NCBI GenBank assembly: GCA_907163375.1
Contig: CAJQUW010001859.1
Location: 248,001 to 312,000 of the forward strand
Direction of reading: 5' to 3'
Length of the DNA: 64,000 nt
DNA from: Prostheceraeus crozeri
Taxonomy: Eukaryota > Platyhelminthes > Polycladida > Euryleptidae
The notes under the pieces are model-generated. The model was given only the letters and a program-made list of their open reading frames with translations, searched no databases and was not told the origin of the DNA. A program made the position numbers and the translations under genes. Positions 23,107 to 35,716 of this stretch are shown piece after piece (position 1 is the first letter of the stretch; each line of letters starts with the position of its first letter).

Positions 23107-25390
23107 CGAAAATTTCTCTTGCACATTTTAGAAAGTTTTTAAATAATATTGGATTCGAAGAACTTGTAATCAAGTCTGTTTTGGCGAATAATAATTTCAA
23201 AACAATTCATCAATTAATTGCTATTGTTCGATAGCACCAATCAATTGATTACGACTATTTATTTGGCCACATCAGTGAAATTTGATAACTCGTGGTGTAC
23301 ATGCAATAATAAACTTTAACGAAAAAATATCGGGTTAGAAAAATTCCATTTTGATGAGAAATAAGTCAGATAGCCGCATGCGAATTGAACAAATGTTATA
23401 GTAATCAAGTCGATGAACGAACTTGTAAATTCAGACGTATCGAATGAAAATGCGGATGAAAAACTCTTTGAAAGTTTTTCCAGTTCATTTGCAATCACAG
23501 CGGCAGCTTTGTTTGAGGAAGTATATTTCTTATTGAGGAGCTTTTATCTATGCGCAGATTATGTTGTACGAGAAGCTGCGACGAAAGACGAAGTTCAAGA
23601 TATAATATGTGGCTTGTTCTTTATTGCAGTTATTTTGAGGCCCTATTGCCAAATATAAGTATTCTCGGACGATTTCACAGTGTGTGCTCCGATTAATCGA
23701 ATGTTAGGCAATAATTGAAACATCATTTTATTAGCCGAGCAATCGAGCTTCTGAACTCACGCATCAGCAGTAGAGATTGTAATACCGGGATCCCGCAAGT
23801 TTTGAAAATCCCGAAATCTGATATTTGATCCACGGGATTTCGCCATAAATCAGCATTAATTTAAAAGAAAATCTATTAGTTTTTTGTAGTTTTAAAGTGA
23901 AAGCTTTCGACTTTCGAGTGAGTTAGCCGGAAGAGTGATTTTCGGAGATGAATTTTGGAAGAATTTTCGAATACTATTCAACATCATCTATTGAATTACC
24001 AAATCTGGAAAACACATTGCACCTAACAAAATTTGAAGATTGAAAATTTTCGATTTCTGTTATGTGAGCTTCAATAATATCTGGTAGCTTGCTACGTGTA
24101 TGAAATTGGCGGAACCACCCAGCGGAACTATCATTTATACAGCGATATTCTATTCGAAACAAGTTCTACTGTATCAATTTCAGCCTTCTAATCACGAATC
24201 AGGACTCAGATTCCACACATTCGTAGTCGGGTTTAAGAAATTCAAGTTTACAGATGAAAGTTGTTCCGTTGGGTGGTTCTGCTAACTTCACATTTCACAC
24301 ACGTTAGTTTACAATTATTCATGAATCATAACTTTGTGGTCAGAAACACTTAGAGCTCAGAAATTGCTTGTTACACGTCATGATTTCTCGAAAATTGTAC
24401 AAAGATCCTTTGATTTCAAAACCTCCCTGATCATTGTTAAAGCATTTTCTAATGTTTAATCCAGGAGACCTCAGATTTTACAGCCTCTGACATTTCGTGT
24501 TTATTACTGATATTGCAATCCAAAAAATATGCTCAAATTTTTTCTACTTCCTTACAAACATGGAATATTCATCGTTGATATACTTTATGTGACTCAAAGT
24601 CGACATCAAACCGTTTTGAGAGAGAATGTAAAATTCCCAGAGAAGAGTTAATCAGTCATCGGAATGTGCGATATTATTGGGAAATTACTTCAAATATAAA
24701 AATCTCATTTATTTTGCATCCTACCAGGCAATTTTATGCATCACAAAGTATCACGTGAAAGTCAAAAGCAACTATGACATCGAATTTTGACGTTGATGAC
24801 TTCAATCAACTGCCTCAACAAGAGCGAATTCATTTTTAATATTAATCTGAGAGATAAGCGATCATTATTGAAGCACGCAAATTGATAACGGCACCTCTAA
24901 CTTTTGAACGACACAATTATCCACATGATTGAAAAATTAGTCACAAAAAATAGCAATAAAACTGATGTACAGCATAAAAATGCCTTTCTTATTGTGCAAT
25001 TTTTTTCAAATTGGACTTATTATCTTGAAATAATATGAATGTTTCATTACCACAAGTTAAACTTTAGTTCAATCGAATTCATGAACCTTCATGGTGAATC
25101 GATTATCTGATCCTGTGATTTCAAGTACATTTAGAAATCATCACAAAATCTGAATCGTACAATCAATCAATGTTAGAGAATTATAAGAAAATTTCCTAAT
25201 TTAGTCAACATCGGATCTCATTCGGTGCACTTTTGCTGATTTGCAGACAAGTTGGAAACTCAAATCACTAATAACAACCTCAGTAAAATGTTCAATGAAT
25301 ACTTTTATCCATCTTACTTCAATGGGATAATGATGAATGCAACAATACTCGTACATATTAATGTGTATTAGTATACAATTAGGAATATTA
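23107..25390. other. No gene seen
   Basis: AT-rich without coding signal. Near 23765-23830 a CCGGGATCCCG/CGGGATTTCG patch resembles one end of a hAT-type repeat, but no partner end was found. Confidence 0.5.
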
Positions 25391-26097
25391 GTCCGGCAGC
25401 CAGAACGAGTTTCTGCAGGGAACGAGGCCGAAAATGAGACCTTCACAGAATGATGTACACCCTATGCCTACTACGAATCGGTGCACCTTCCGAGTTCTAG
25501 TGAGCTCCTCTTCTTGTCAGACAGGATCAGAGAAAAACATGTAAATCCAATGGCACGCAGGTTGCAGCTTTTGGCTAAAATGAAATTTTGTATGTTTTCT
25601 TTGAGAAAACGAAAAGTACTAAACCCAGAGTCATACATTTTGGCATGTAATGTCTTCAGGTCATTTCCTTTCATGTTCATGCACCTGTGTCTATCAAGCT
25701 AAACACATTTAGATTTGGCGAGCCTCTTAATGTCGGCAAACATAAACATTTTGAGCAACTTTATCCACATGCAATCATACTCTCACATACACGTACATAA
25801 TAGCACATGCACACCATAGGAAATGACCTGAAGACATTCCATGTCAAAAATTATGATTCTTTGCTGAGTATGTTTCGTTTAATCAGAGAAAACATACAAA
25901 ATTTAATTTTAGCCAAAAACTGCGATCTGTGTCTCATTGGATTCACATATGTTTTTCTTTGATCTTGTCTGGCAAGAAGAGGAACTCACTAAAACTCCGC
26001 AGACGTACCGATTCGTAGTAGGCATGAATCTACATCATTCTGTGAAAGTCTCACTTTCAGTCTCGTTCCCTGCGGAAACTCGTTCTGGCTGCCGGAC
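25391..26097. mobile_element. Tc1/mariner-type foldback MITE with TA target
   Basis: The element runs from GTCCGGCAGCCAGAACGAG to its complement and is flanked on both sides by TA (25389-25390 and 26098-26099), the target used by Tc1/mariner/IS630 transposases. The inverted arms are long (about 290 bp) around a short AT-rich middle, so the whole unit can fold back. No coding sequence. A diverged relative lies at 46351-47097. Confidence 0.85.
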
Positions 26098-27059
26098 TAC
26101 ATGACCAAGCCGCTTTTTATTGTCAGATTCGTAGGGAATCACACTCAAGATCATCGACATAGAGAGCCACAAAATTACTCAAAACTCCAAAATATTACAT
26201 TATTTTTGTTCATGACACAATAATAAGCTGAATCCTTTGCTGGACTTTGGATGTCGCTCAGAGTAAGACTTTCGATAATTGAGTTTGATTCCTTGGGATA
26301 TGTCATTTTATACAGGTTGATGCCATGAGCAAGTCGTACGAAGATATCCATGGAAATTCGACCTCCGCTCTCTCTAAGCTGAAATGACTAGAATGGAAAC
26401 CCACTGTGTGTCGATTATCAATGACTCGGGGGAGGTTATTGAAATGTAGTTCTCAGTTCACCTCAATCACCATAGGTGAATGCATGGATATATGACTTTC
26501 TGTAGGTGTTCAAAAATGAACTTGTGTTTGTCTATCATCAATATTGCTAAATCTAAAGAGTAATCAAAATAGTGAATAATGTTATAGTGATAGATTCTTG
26601 AATGAGAATATCATGCATTATTAAATTAACTCTTTTACATGCATATGAATGATGAAAAATAGTACGAAGTGCGGTTGTAACAGAATAGGAAAAATGACAA
26701 ATATCAATATAAGCAGAGTAATTATTTCACCGCTCTGGCCGCTTCAGCTGCATCATAACAAAGTTCAAGCAGTAATGACATTTTCATATTTATTCGAACA
26801 AGTCCAGCACAAGCGCGAGTTTGAAATTTAAAATGCTGTTTGTAATAACAAGGTCAACTCCAACTACAAAATAAATGTCACCATCATAGAGAGCACACTC
26901 GATTGTACATACCCAACTCTGTTATGAAATTCAAATCTCAGTCTTGAAGATCTTAGGAGGCAACCCAATCGGACCCTCTAATACTTTACAGACAAGGCAG
27001 ACAAATTATTGCTTTAAGATAGTAGTGGAATGAGGATAATGACATTATGAATCACAAAG
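26098..27059. other. 3' flank of the P4HA-like gene
   Basis: No coding signal. A minus-strand AATAAA (complement at 26789-26794) lies about 265 bp beyond the stop of the P4HA-like gene and is a candidate poly(A) signal. Confidence 0.45.
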
Positions 27060-28583
27060 TCAACGAGTCACTCTAAGGACCCACTTATTTCCTATTGCGA
27101 CAGGACAAGCCCCAAATGGAGTTTGCGCTGTCTGTTGATCAGCTTTGATAATTATTGCTTTTCCTGCATGTGGAATACTTGCAACACCGAGTCCTGGAAA
27201 TACTTCATTGCCTCCTAGAGGCACATCGTTCAAGAAGACCAACATTGACCAAAAGTCGTTTGAAACCAATTTTGAATAGTTTTCATCGTCTCGAAATGAA
27301 TTTTGATTTGTGAAACCACCAATCCCATAGTTCTCAATAGTTATTTTGCTGGTTGAGAAAGGATTCTCTTGTAGATCATTTTGAAAAATATATCGAATGA
27401 AACCATTTCTTGCATTCATCCATAAAGACTCATGTTCTGCTCTTTGGCTTAATCTGCGTATAATATTGGAGCGGCCACACTGTCCTTTGATGTTTTCGGT
27501 CGTCAACTTTGATTGTGTATCCAAGATCATAGAATTGACCTGTCCAGAGGGAATAAATTCGTGAATTGTAAGAAGGAGCGGATATTCCGACATTAATTCT
27601 ATTTTTAACCGAAAATAACTGCCACTTGGACGGAAAATATTGGCGTACCAACATGTCATATTATTCAATTTTACATGGTCCATCTTCTTTTTACATAGAC
27701 CGATGCTGGGATTTGTTTCGTCATCTGTGCTCAATAGCTCTTCAAATGCGGCGATAGCTTCGTTGATATCACCTGCCACCGATTTCATTTTAAGATAATG
27801 ATCATGATTCACAGAATCAAGTGGAAACCCAAAAGCCTTGCGAGTTTCATTATCGCGTTGGGATATGATGAAATCGACAAGTGTGTCGTTCCGCTTAAAC
27901 AAGTTCACGGAACGAACTTTTAACATTGCTCTGTGTAACCAGAATGGGGCTAGAACTTGGGACCAATCATCATCTTTGTAATTATAGTTGACATAGAATA
28001 AATGAAGCAATTCGTGGGGCTCCAGCTCTCTCACTCGAAGTCCAACATTTGAGAGACCATAATCTAGACGGAGATCCTCCCAGTACACCAGATGAATCAG
28101 ATTCAATGCCCTGCAGACGTAATTTAGGTCGTTATTATGAAGTTTCTTGAGCTGTGGATATTCTGCTTCGATATCTTTGAAACTTTGCAACAATTTGCGA
28201 ATATGCTGTGAGTGACCATAATCACGACCGAGCTTTGTTCTCCATGCAGGCCACTCGATGCCTGCACGATGGATGAGCCGGTATTGGTTGGTAGGGTGAT
28301 GACTAAATCGAATATTCCGAGCGCTTTGATGATCAAAATTAGAGTACTCATCCGTCACACTGCGAATGAATCGACGAAAAAATGGAGGAAAAGTACTGAT
28401 CACTCGGTTATCATTTTCAGCCGCATTGATAAAATGATCTGCCGATTCAATAAAATCGCGTTCTAATGACTCAAGTTGTGACAATCGTGCAACAGAGGCA
28501 ATCACGGCATTCGGCTCCTTTAAAGCGGAAGAAATCCCAAGGGCTGTAAGTACGCAGAAGAAAGCAGATAGATGAACGAACAT
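27060..28583 (-). CDS. Secreted prolyl 4-hydroxylase alpha-like protein, probable pseudoenzyme, single exon
   Basis: 507 residues. I start at the second Met because MFVHLSAFFCVLTALGISSA is a good signal peptide; the frame is open 26 codons further upstream. The N-terminal part (about 30-130) resembles the P4HA N domain (SQLESLERDFIESADHFI; FKDIEAEYPQLKKLH). The C-terminal part resembles the 2-oxoglutarate/iron dioxygenase fold: NYGIGG, MLVFLNDVPLGGNEVFPG and ACPVAIGNKWV. True enzymes have H-x-D after NYGxGG and a second His before AACPV; here the positions read NQNS and F. Only the Lys of GNKWV, which binds 2-oxoglutarate, remains, and the usual NKW-I-H-E end is replaced by LRVTR. It is therefore unlikely to hydroxylate and may bind collagen-like peptides or partners in the ER or outside the cell. 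Potential N-glycosylation sites include NDT, NET and NMT. Animal P4HA genes usually have many introns, so a retrocopy that stayed open is plausible. Confidence 0.88.
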   Translation of the reverse strand: MFVHLSAFFCVLTALGISSALKEPNAVIASVARLSQLESLERDFIESADHFINAAENDNRVISTFPPFFRRFIRSVTDEYSNFDHQSARNIRFSHHPTNQYRLIHRAGIEWPAWRTKLGRDYGHSQHIRKLLQSFKDIEAEYPQLKKLHNNDLNYVCRALNLIHLVYWEDLRLDYGLSNVGLRVRELEPHELLHLFYVNYNYKDDDWSQVLAPFWLHRAMLKVRSVNLFKRNDTLVDFIISQRDNETRKAFGFPLDSVNHDHYLKMKSVAGDINEAIAAFEELLSTDDETNPSIGLCKKKMDHVKLNNMTCWYANIFRPSGSYFRLKIELMSEYPLLLTIHEFIPSGQVNSMILDTQSKLTTENIKGQCGRSNIIRRLSQRAEHESLWMNARNGFIRYIFQNDLQENPFSTSKITIENYGIGGFTNQNSFRDDENYSKLVSNDFWSMLVFLNDVPLGGNEVFPGLGVASIPHAGKAIIIKADQQTAQTPFGACPVAIGNKWVLRVTR

Positions 28584-31500
28584 GTCAAAGGAGACGCTGA
28601 AACTAGCGAGAGAAAACTCGACAGTCAAGATGTGTCGCTTCTTTAACTGACGTGGTCGCACTGTGAAAGATTAAACGCTTGCTATAGTCAAACACAGGCT
28701 AATCCTCTAAGCACGTATGGCTTGAATAATGCAGCAGTTTTGGTTAGTTTGAAGAATGAATTGAACAAAACACGAAAGAACTGCGTCTTTCTAATGACGG
28801 ATAATAAATACACGTGTGGCAAAGTTTCGTTCAAAGATATGAGAGTAGATATTCACCTTAACTGAAATTGCTGAGACAGTGGAATAAATTTGCGTTATTG
28901 CAAACTTCTTTAGCGCATTATAGCAACGGTCCTTTGGTCGGTTATCGTTGAAGTAAAAATGCCAACAGAATGGAGAGCATTTTGACATCAAATAGTCAAA
29001 TAAATATATTAAATATCAAACTTAAAAAAACGCTTTACTCTTATTTACATGAGAACTTTATTTCTGAATTTTGGCATAATGAAGCCACATCATATGACAG
29101 AAGGGAGATCAACGTTACCGATTAAGAATATAATAAATGCGGTAGACATACGACCGCGAAGAATAGCAAGCTCATATCAACAATACGATTGTAAGAAGTG
29201 ACGCATTTAATTTTTCATGTTTCAGAGAAAAAAATTGGATCCATTTCAATCTTCGATTTTTTTCTAGAAGATTGACATGTGTTATTTCTTTTGATGTGTT
29301 ATAGACATGCGTTTATTTTTTGTGTAATTTCTCTTTGATTATCGGAAATATTTAATAAACATTTTGAATTTGTCAGTTATTCAGGTTAATTAGCTCGCTC
29401 AACATGTGTGTCCATTCATTACTGCTTGATATGAATATATTCTCAGAAAAGTTATTGATGTGATTTTTATATCAACGCTTTCGTGTAATCGCAACTTTCC
29501 GTATACATATTCTACCGAATAAAATTGGATAACACAAAGTCATCAATGATCTTTAGAGATCTTAGAATAAACCTTTTGATCATTCGATAATGTATGGTGT
29601 CTTTTCAGCGTATTTTGATGATATAAGATGAAAAGGGAGGTGAAACAGGAAGAATACGGCACTGAAATCCGGACAGGGATTATTTATAGTCTGTTTTTCC
29701 TTCAAAGAATCGGCAATAATCGCCGAGTTTGTCGAAGTTCTGACTTGACAGACATTGTTTAGTCGTCTGACAGCTTCGACTGGTCAGCTAATTTAGTTCT
29801 ACGTGTGACTTAATGTTTTTTTTTAAAGAATTACTCTCAGATTCTCATAAAGAGATTTCATTTCTTATTAAGAGTAATCAAGGATATCTTGCGAAAAGAT
29901 ACAATAACAAGCAATATGCATTCATATACAAAACAAGTAAGTTTATGCCTTAAAGGAGAGAAAGTTAAGTAATCAGTCATAAAAAAATTCGATATAAATT
30001 TTCATTTCTTATTTGCATCCAGTGTATGCAAAGCTCTGTGGACATCGAATTGCTCTTTATAGCTTCATTTTTTAAATTCAATTGCAAATATCTAAAATTT
30101 TGATTTTCTGCTGTTCTACGAAAACTAGAAATAGTTTACGACTAGACTGATTTTGATTAATGCCTTATATCAGCCTTTTCTTGTTTTGTTTTTTTTTGGT
30201 AAGTTATTTTCATTATGTTTCATAACGTGTCACCTCTGCTGAAATTAAGGTGAAGTACTTGAACATTGCTGAACATCCTTGCAGGTTGTTGTGAATCAAT
30301 AGAAAAGCTAGCTGTAAAAGGAACACACAAATGCATGCCTATTAAGTGGTTGGAGCAACATTTAACGTTTAAGCTAATTGCAGTTACAACTTATAGCGTA
30401 CATGCGCGATTATGTTTCATCTTAAACTTCATCTAATTGCAAATCAACTTCCATTAGTCTAACGAATGACATCTTATTTAGAATAAAGCTTCAAACCCCT
30501 ACAAATACATAGCTAAAACAAATGAGATGCTAATTCACACAATTACGAGCTGGCAATGAATATTTGCAATAAATAAAATAATAAAATTCCTGCTTGAAAG
30601 GTCGACAGATTTCCTTCAGATATTTCCAATTTTCCGAATATCTCTAGAATGCAACATATAAGACAAAATTAGAAAATTCAATACGCAATATCAAATCAAC
30701 TACGAGTCGCATTAATTTGGAATTCAGATCTCCAAAATCTGTGCGATCAATTGTGTTTGAAATTGAGGATAAAAAAATATCAAATTTATTGGCAAAGTTT
30801 CATTTATCAACAAGATTGCCAGTCATTATAATGTAAAGGAATAATCACTCCTCAGTTGAAAAATGAGAACAGACCCGAGTAGGATGGAATAAAGAATGCT
30901 TCATTTGTATGCTCATGAGGCATTTCATTGAGTTTCAGGAGTCATCAACATACTTAGTTCACATCTCCCAACATCGACGCAATTTCCCATTTAAGGTTGA
31001 AGCCATTCCCAGGCAAATTTGAGATGCTCAATCAGCATATTAAGGGAGATTTCGACGAGCATTGCTGGTCACTTTCCATTATCTCACTATCTATGGTAAG
31101 GAGAGTCTTTTGGAAAAAGTTGGAAGTGAAGCCATACATGTGTAATGACACTGCGTTCGAGCTTAACGAGATGATAACTTCGGACAGTGGAATTTTACAA
31201 CATTTGAATTTTATAGTGGAATTTTATTGAATAATTCAATAGGATTTGCTTCTTTAGGGCTAAGTCAAATATAACTTTTACATAACTACCTTCCACAGGG
31301 GTTTCTTAAGAAAAAAATTACAATTACACAAAATTTAGTTTTTCGACTTCGGCTTCTCGTTGCTTCCCCCCTGGGCAAGGATTCCCATGAGCATAGGACT
31401 TGCCATTTTTTTAATCATAATTCCCAGGCCATGAAGCAAACATGTCTAGAGAGTTTTATCGACTGTATTCAGCATTTGCAGTACGAAAGCGTTCTGCAGA

Positions 31501-31889
31501 TGCAGAGATGTTACCTTCTTCAAGTATTGTATAAATGTTATCAGTCTTCGTCAGAATGGTAGATAGAGTTGAAGTTGGAATAACGAAATTTTACACAATC
31601 CTTTACTTCTTGCATTTGGGCCAAGCAACTTTATTCACGAGCTTTGTGCATATATGAAGCCCTCTTTTGAATTCTGTTGTCTCCCCAGCAAAGATGAGAA
31701 AATCAAGTGCAAGACAGATAGAAAGAAACTAGAGTGATATCTTTGCTTGTACACAAATGAATGCATTCTTGTGTGTAAATATTCTTGTCTTGCAATTCTT
31801 GCATTCATGTGTCCTAAAAGCGCCTTTTGCAAGATTGTCTCGTTTTGCAAAGAGCTTTGTAAGATTTTGTAACTGCTGATTATGTGAAC

Positions 31890-32000
31890 AGTTCATCTTT
31901 AACTTTTATTATTTCTTAACTTTGTATTTGACTTCTGTAATGCATTCACCGCATCACTGTGAGGCAATAAAGACATTCTATTTCTATTTCTATTTCTGTT
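31890..32000 (+). repeat. Retroposon-like 3' tail with (TATTTC)n
   Basis: GAGGCAATAAAGACATTC is followed directly by three TATTTC-type units. Poly(A) signal plus short tandem tail is typical of the 3' end of LINEs and SINEs. No coding sequence remains upstream. Confidence 0.4.
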
Positions 32001-32588
32001 CTTCTTGAATTGGTCATTAATGTCATTTGCGACAGGTATATAAGTAAAATTCAATAAAGTCTCTCTGTAAAACAAAAATTTGTTGAAATTTTTCAGCACA
32101 GTCAATCTATTGTGTAAGGTGAAGGCAATGCGCAAAAATGGAAAATAATGAATCCAAGTAATTAAGTTGAGATGAAATCCTATCACTCATTCAATGCTGT
32201 TGACATCCCGGCATGTCCGTTAATTAGACACAGGGTGATGTAAAGTCTGTTCTAACATGGCGTGATACTCGTAGTGTTATTGCAGTTTCAGTATGAAAGG
32301 AAGTAGCACAAGTACGATAACAGTAGACTTAACTAAGTATTCATAATTGGAATCACATGCTTATGCAAAATATGACAAATTACTTAATGAACATTTTTTG
32401 ATACGAATACTGCAGCTATACTGCAGCGTGCGAGGAAAATACATGTGCTGTATCAATTTGGTCATCTTTCTCATGACGATGACCGTCGATTAGCCATTGA
32501 CAGTTGATACTAGACCTATCATCTGTGGATCTCCCTGCTGTAATCTTGTGAGAGGATTAAAATGCTTAAGATGATGATGAAGATGAGG

Positions 32589-32618
32589 CATGGAATTCTA
32601 GACATCTAGAATTCCATG
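32589..32618. repeat. Perfect 30 bp palindrome
   Basis: Two 14-base arms (CATGGAATTCTAGA and its complement) flank a 2-base centre, CA. No neighbouring element explains it. Confidence 0.8.
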
Positions 32619-35224
32619 GGTATGGTTATTATATCCTAACTAGCACGATCGTACTCTACAGATTTTAAGAATCATTCAAAGCTTCAGCAAAACGTGTCTA
32701 AGAATAAAGAAAAATTGCAGTACTTACAGTGATTAAATGATTTAATAATTATTTAGTATACAACTGGAACTCGACCAGGATTCGCGTTTCAGAGTCTGAC
32801 TCCTGAACACTCAAATCGGTTCGAATGGGGCCGTGCACATCCATCATGTAAATACTCAATGACGCTAAATTTGATTAATATTTTCAGCTAATTATATAAG
32901 AAAATAAAACATACGATGAGAATTATATACTAATAACTGAAAAATTATACGAAAAAGGCCGCAGTTTTAATATATTTATTGCTGAATTTCCCTCTTCTTC
33001 TTCGATGCAACCGAAGTTCTTTATATCTGAAATCTACTGTAATAAAAAGTAGGGGGTTCAAATTTTTAAACAAGTGCTGATACTTTAAATCACTACCCAA
33101 CGGTGAGAAAGGAGATGGTTTCATTCAAAATTTTCATCAGTCTTATAGTGCTTTTATTTGAAATCATGAAGCACACATCCACCCACGACGCGGTTGATCT
33201 ATGAACGTTGAATAAGATATTTCTAGTGACTGATTTTCGGAGACTTTGAAGAAGTACTGAAGAACTTTTATTAATGATCAATGGAATAACAGCCATTCTA
33301 AATGAAGTAATTACTTTATTTTTCGTTCTCCATAAAACTCTTGCTCAAATCGCTACACTTTCTAATCAAAAGGAAAGACCGATCCGATGTCACAGAAATT
33401 CGATCATTTTCAAGCATCTCTTACATTGCGGGCGAGAGAGAAGAATGAAATCCTGCAAATAAGGAGTAGATAACAGATTGCTATGAAGTTAAGTAGGATT
33501 TGTAGGCTCAATAACTTGGCGTCACTGATTCTGTAAATTCAGTGAACGACTTGAAATTCCTTAGAGAACAAAAGAGTCTTCATGGTCAGACAATTCGGAA
33601 ACAAGATTTGAGCAGAAAAGATGATGACGAGCGGAAGTTTTGTCAATGGAGATAGAAAATGGTCGGCTGAAAGACGAGTATAGTGTCGCGCGAGGCTATG
33701 ATCCTAAAACTTGCAAATCGAAAGCTACAGGAATAATTTGCTCATAGTTGGCCGGCGTGGGCGTCAAGAAATATTGGAGAAGCTAGAAGGAAATCGACAA
33801 GGGAGATAATAAAGGTTAGAGGGCTGTAAGAATGTGTGATGAGGGAATTCGCGTCAAAGATAGGAAATGGGCAGACAGAATTCTGACAGTCATTTTGAAG
33901 AGGCGGATTAATGAATGTACTTCATATGAAGATTTATTACTCATCTTCTTACAAAATATGAGCAGGATATAAATGATTCAAGATGATTAAATTCATTTTA
34001 GTAGGTAGGTGACAACGAAGAGATACGGTAAAATGTATTAATCTTTCGAAGCACAACTCTTTCTCTACTAACATGTATGCCAGCTTAACTATGTGACCTG
34101 ATTGTCATTTTTCAAAAATATATGTATATTCTCTGTATTCTCTCTTCACTCTAGCTACTTTGCGCCTTAGCCAATAGCTAATATTTTGATTTAAAGAAGG
34201 TATTTAAAGACTGCCAACTACTATGCTGCTTTAGACTACAGCTGTGGCTGAACATATATTTTTGCAGCATCTGTACCAGTGATCCCTTTCCGTGAATACT
34301 CGCATTTGATACAGCTGTTTTACAGCGAATATTAATGCATTTAATAGAATATTATATGTACCATCAGTTTGGCAAAATTTTCAAAATTTCCGATATTTGT
34401 CAACTGAACTTGGAAAATAATGACAACAACTGAATAAAATGCATACTTTTGACTAAATGACAGCATGAAATAGCTCAATCAAAAAGCTATGAGTTCTTAT
34501 CACTTGATTGCGCTACATAGAATTTGACATCATGCATGTAGATATATTTTGCATCATGACACATTTTATGTCTAGGAGATATTGCTAATATGATGGAATT
34601 GAGCGCTTTATGTTTTGAATGATATTTTCGCTTTCTCGTGAGTAAAACTTTGAATCTTCTTGATTTCAGTGCAAAAACCGTTAATCTCGTTAATTTAAAT
34701 TGTAATGAAGTAAAGATTTTGCGATCACCCTGGATATTTCGACAAACCGCCTCTCTCTATCGGATTTATAATATAGGAAAATACCCATCTACAGAGCAGT
34801 TTAGTGACGATAAGTTGGAGTAGTTTATCCTGAGCACAGCAGGATAAATAATCAAATTATTTCAAACTGAAGATTGAAGATGTGGGCATAACCACGAAAT
34901 TCATAAATTTTAGTTTACATATGTTTAATAGCAGCTTATCTAAATAAGACAAAATAAGACGTTATAAGAGCTACATCGAGCGTCTCCACACTTTGTAGCA
35001 CCCTCAAAAGCAGGACGGTTGTTCGTATTCAACAATCTATACAACGTTTATGGTTGTTTAAACGTTCGTGAAATATTGTGCTTATGGAAAGGATCAATTA
35101 GTGATAAGTTGCTGCTGATCGGTCTTATCACTTTTCCATATATATTGGGATTGTTCTCATTATAAGAAGAAACAAATGTCTCGACAAACAAAGAACAAAG
35201 AAACACGGAGAAAACCATAGATCT

Positions 35225-35671
35225 AAAGGTTGATAATGCTGGGATGACTTTTCATCTAAAAAGAATATGAACTGTCTATCCAGAAATGTCATTTAAATCC
35301 TCCGCTGTAAAGGTTGTAACGAAATACATGTGGGACAGACTGGGGATCCTTTTCGTAGTAGACTGACTGTTCATAGACAGTAAATCAATAATGAGCAATA
35401 TAGGATCCTTAGTGCTAGTGCTCATATTGCAATGTGTTGTAGAAATCTTCCGATGCTTTTTGAAGCTGCGCCAATATATTAACTGTATCCGTCTGCGAAT
35501 CGCTTGGACAGAGACAAGAGAGTCAGTATTTTATTTATATGCTGAGACCTAGCTTGAATGCCACTTCATACATTATGCATGTATTTTAGTTTATCCTTCC
35601 TATGAGTAGCCTTCCAAGAAGAAGGTGAACCTGGTCGGGAATACCAACTTTTCCTTGAGTTCTCCTTATTT

Positions 35672-35680
<9 letters not shown>
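35225..35680 (+). mobile_element. PLE fragment E, 3' end (GIY-YIG and 3' UTR)
   Basis: Degenerate coding: NMNCLSRNVI, then RCKGCNEIHVGQTGDPFRSR and LTVHRQ, the Cys and GIY-YIG core of a Penelope-like element, then a decayed C-terminus. The 3' UTR holds a hammerhead-like motif (35597-35641) and ends at a (TA)n tract. It is related to but diverged from copies A-C at 54-59 kb. Several stops make it a dead copy. Confidence 0.72.
35597..35641 (+). ncRNA. Hammerhead ribozyme-like motif, PLE-E (A3-U8 core)
   Basis: Stem I UUCCU/GGGAA; core AUGAGUA; stem II GCCUUC/GAAGGU with loop CAAGAA; then GA, a stem III of ACC/GGU around a single U, and cleavage-site C before GGGAA. Canonical CUGANGA is changed at positions 3 (C to A) and 8 (G to U), which keeps a Watson-Crick pair. 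One A of the GAAA box appears lost, so this copy has probably decayed. Confidence 0.55.

Positions 35681-35712
<32 letters not shown>
35676..35712. repeat. (TA)n microsatellite between two PLE 3' ends
   Basis: TATATACATATATAT... separates the plus-strand 3' end of fragment E from the minus-strand 3' end of fragment F, so the two elements are tail to tail on one TA tract. Confidence 0.9.

Positions 35713-35716
<4 letters not shown>

Larger units (their letters stand above)
28584..35224. other. 6.6 kb almost without features
   Basis: No gene is recognisable. 28584-28661 continues the open frame upstream of the chosen P4HA-like start. Around 31890-32000 an AATAAA followed by (TATTTC)n looks like the 3' tail of a LINE or SINE. 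32589-32618 is a perfect 30 bp palindrome. Otherwise AT-rich with short chance reading frames. Confidence 0.5.

Noticed and set aside
23765-23830. End of a hAT-like element (CCGGGATCCCG patch)
   Set aside because: No partner terminus or target duplication could be located in the window.
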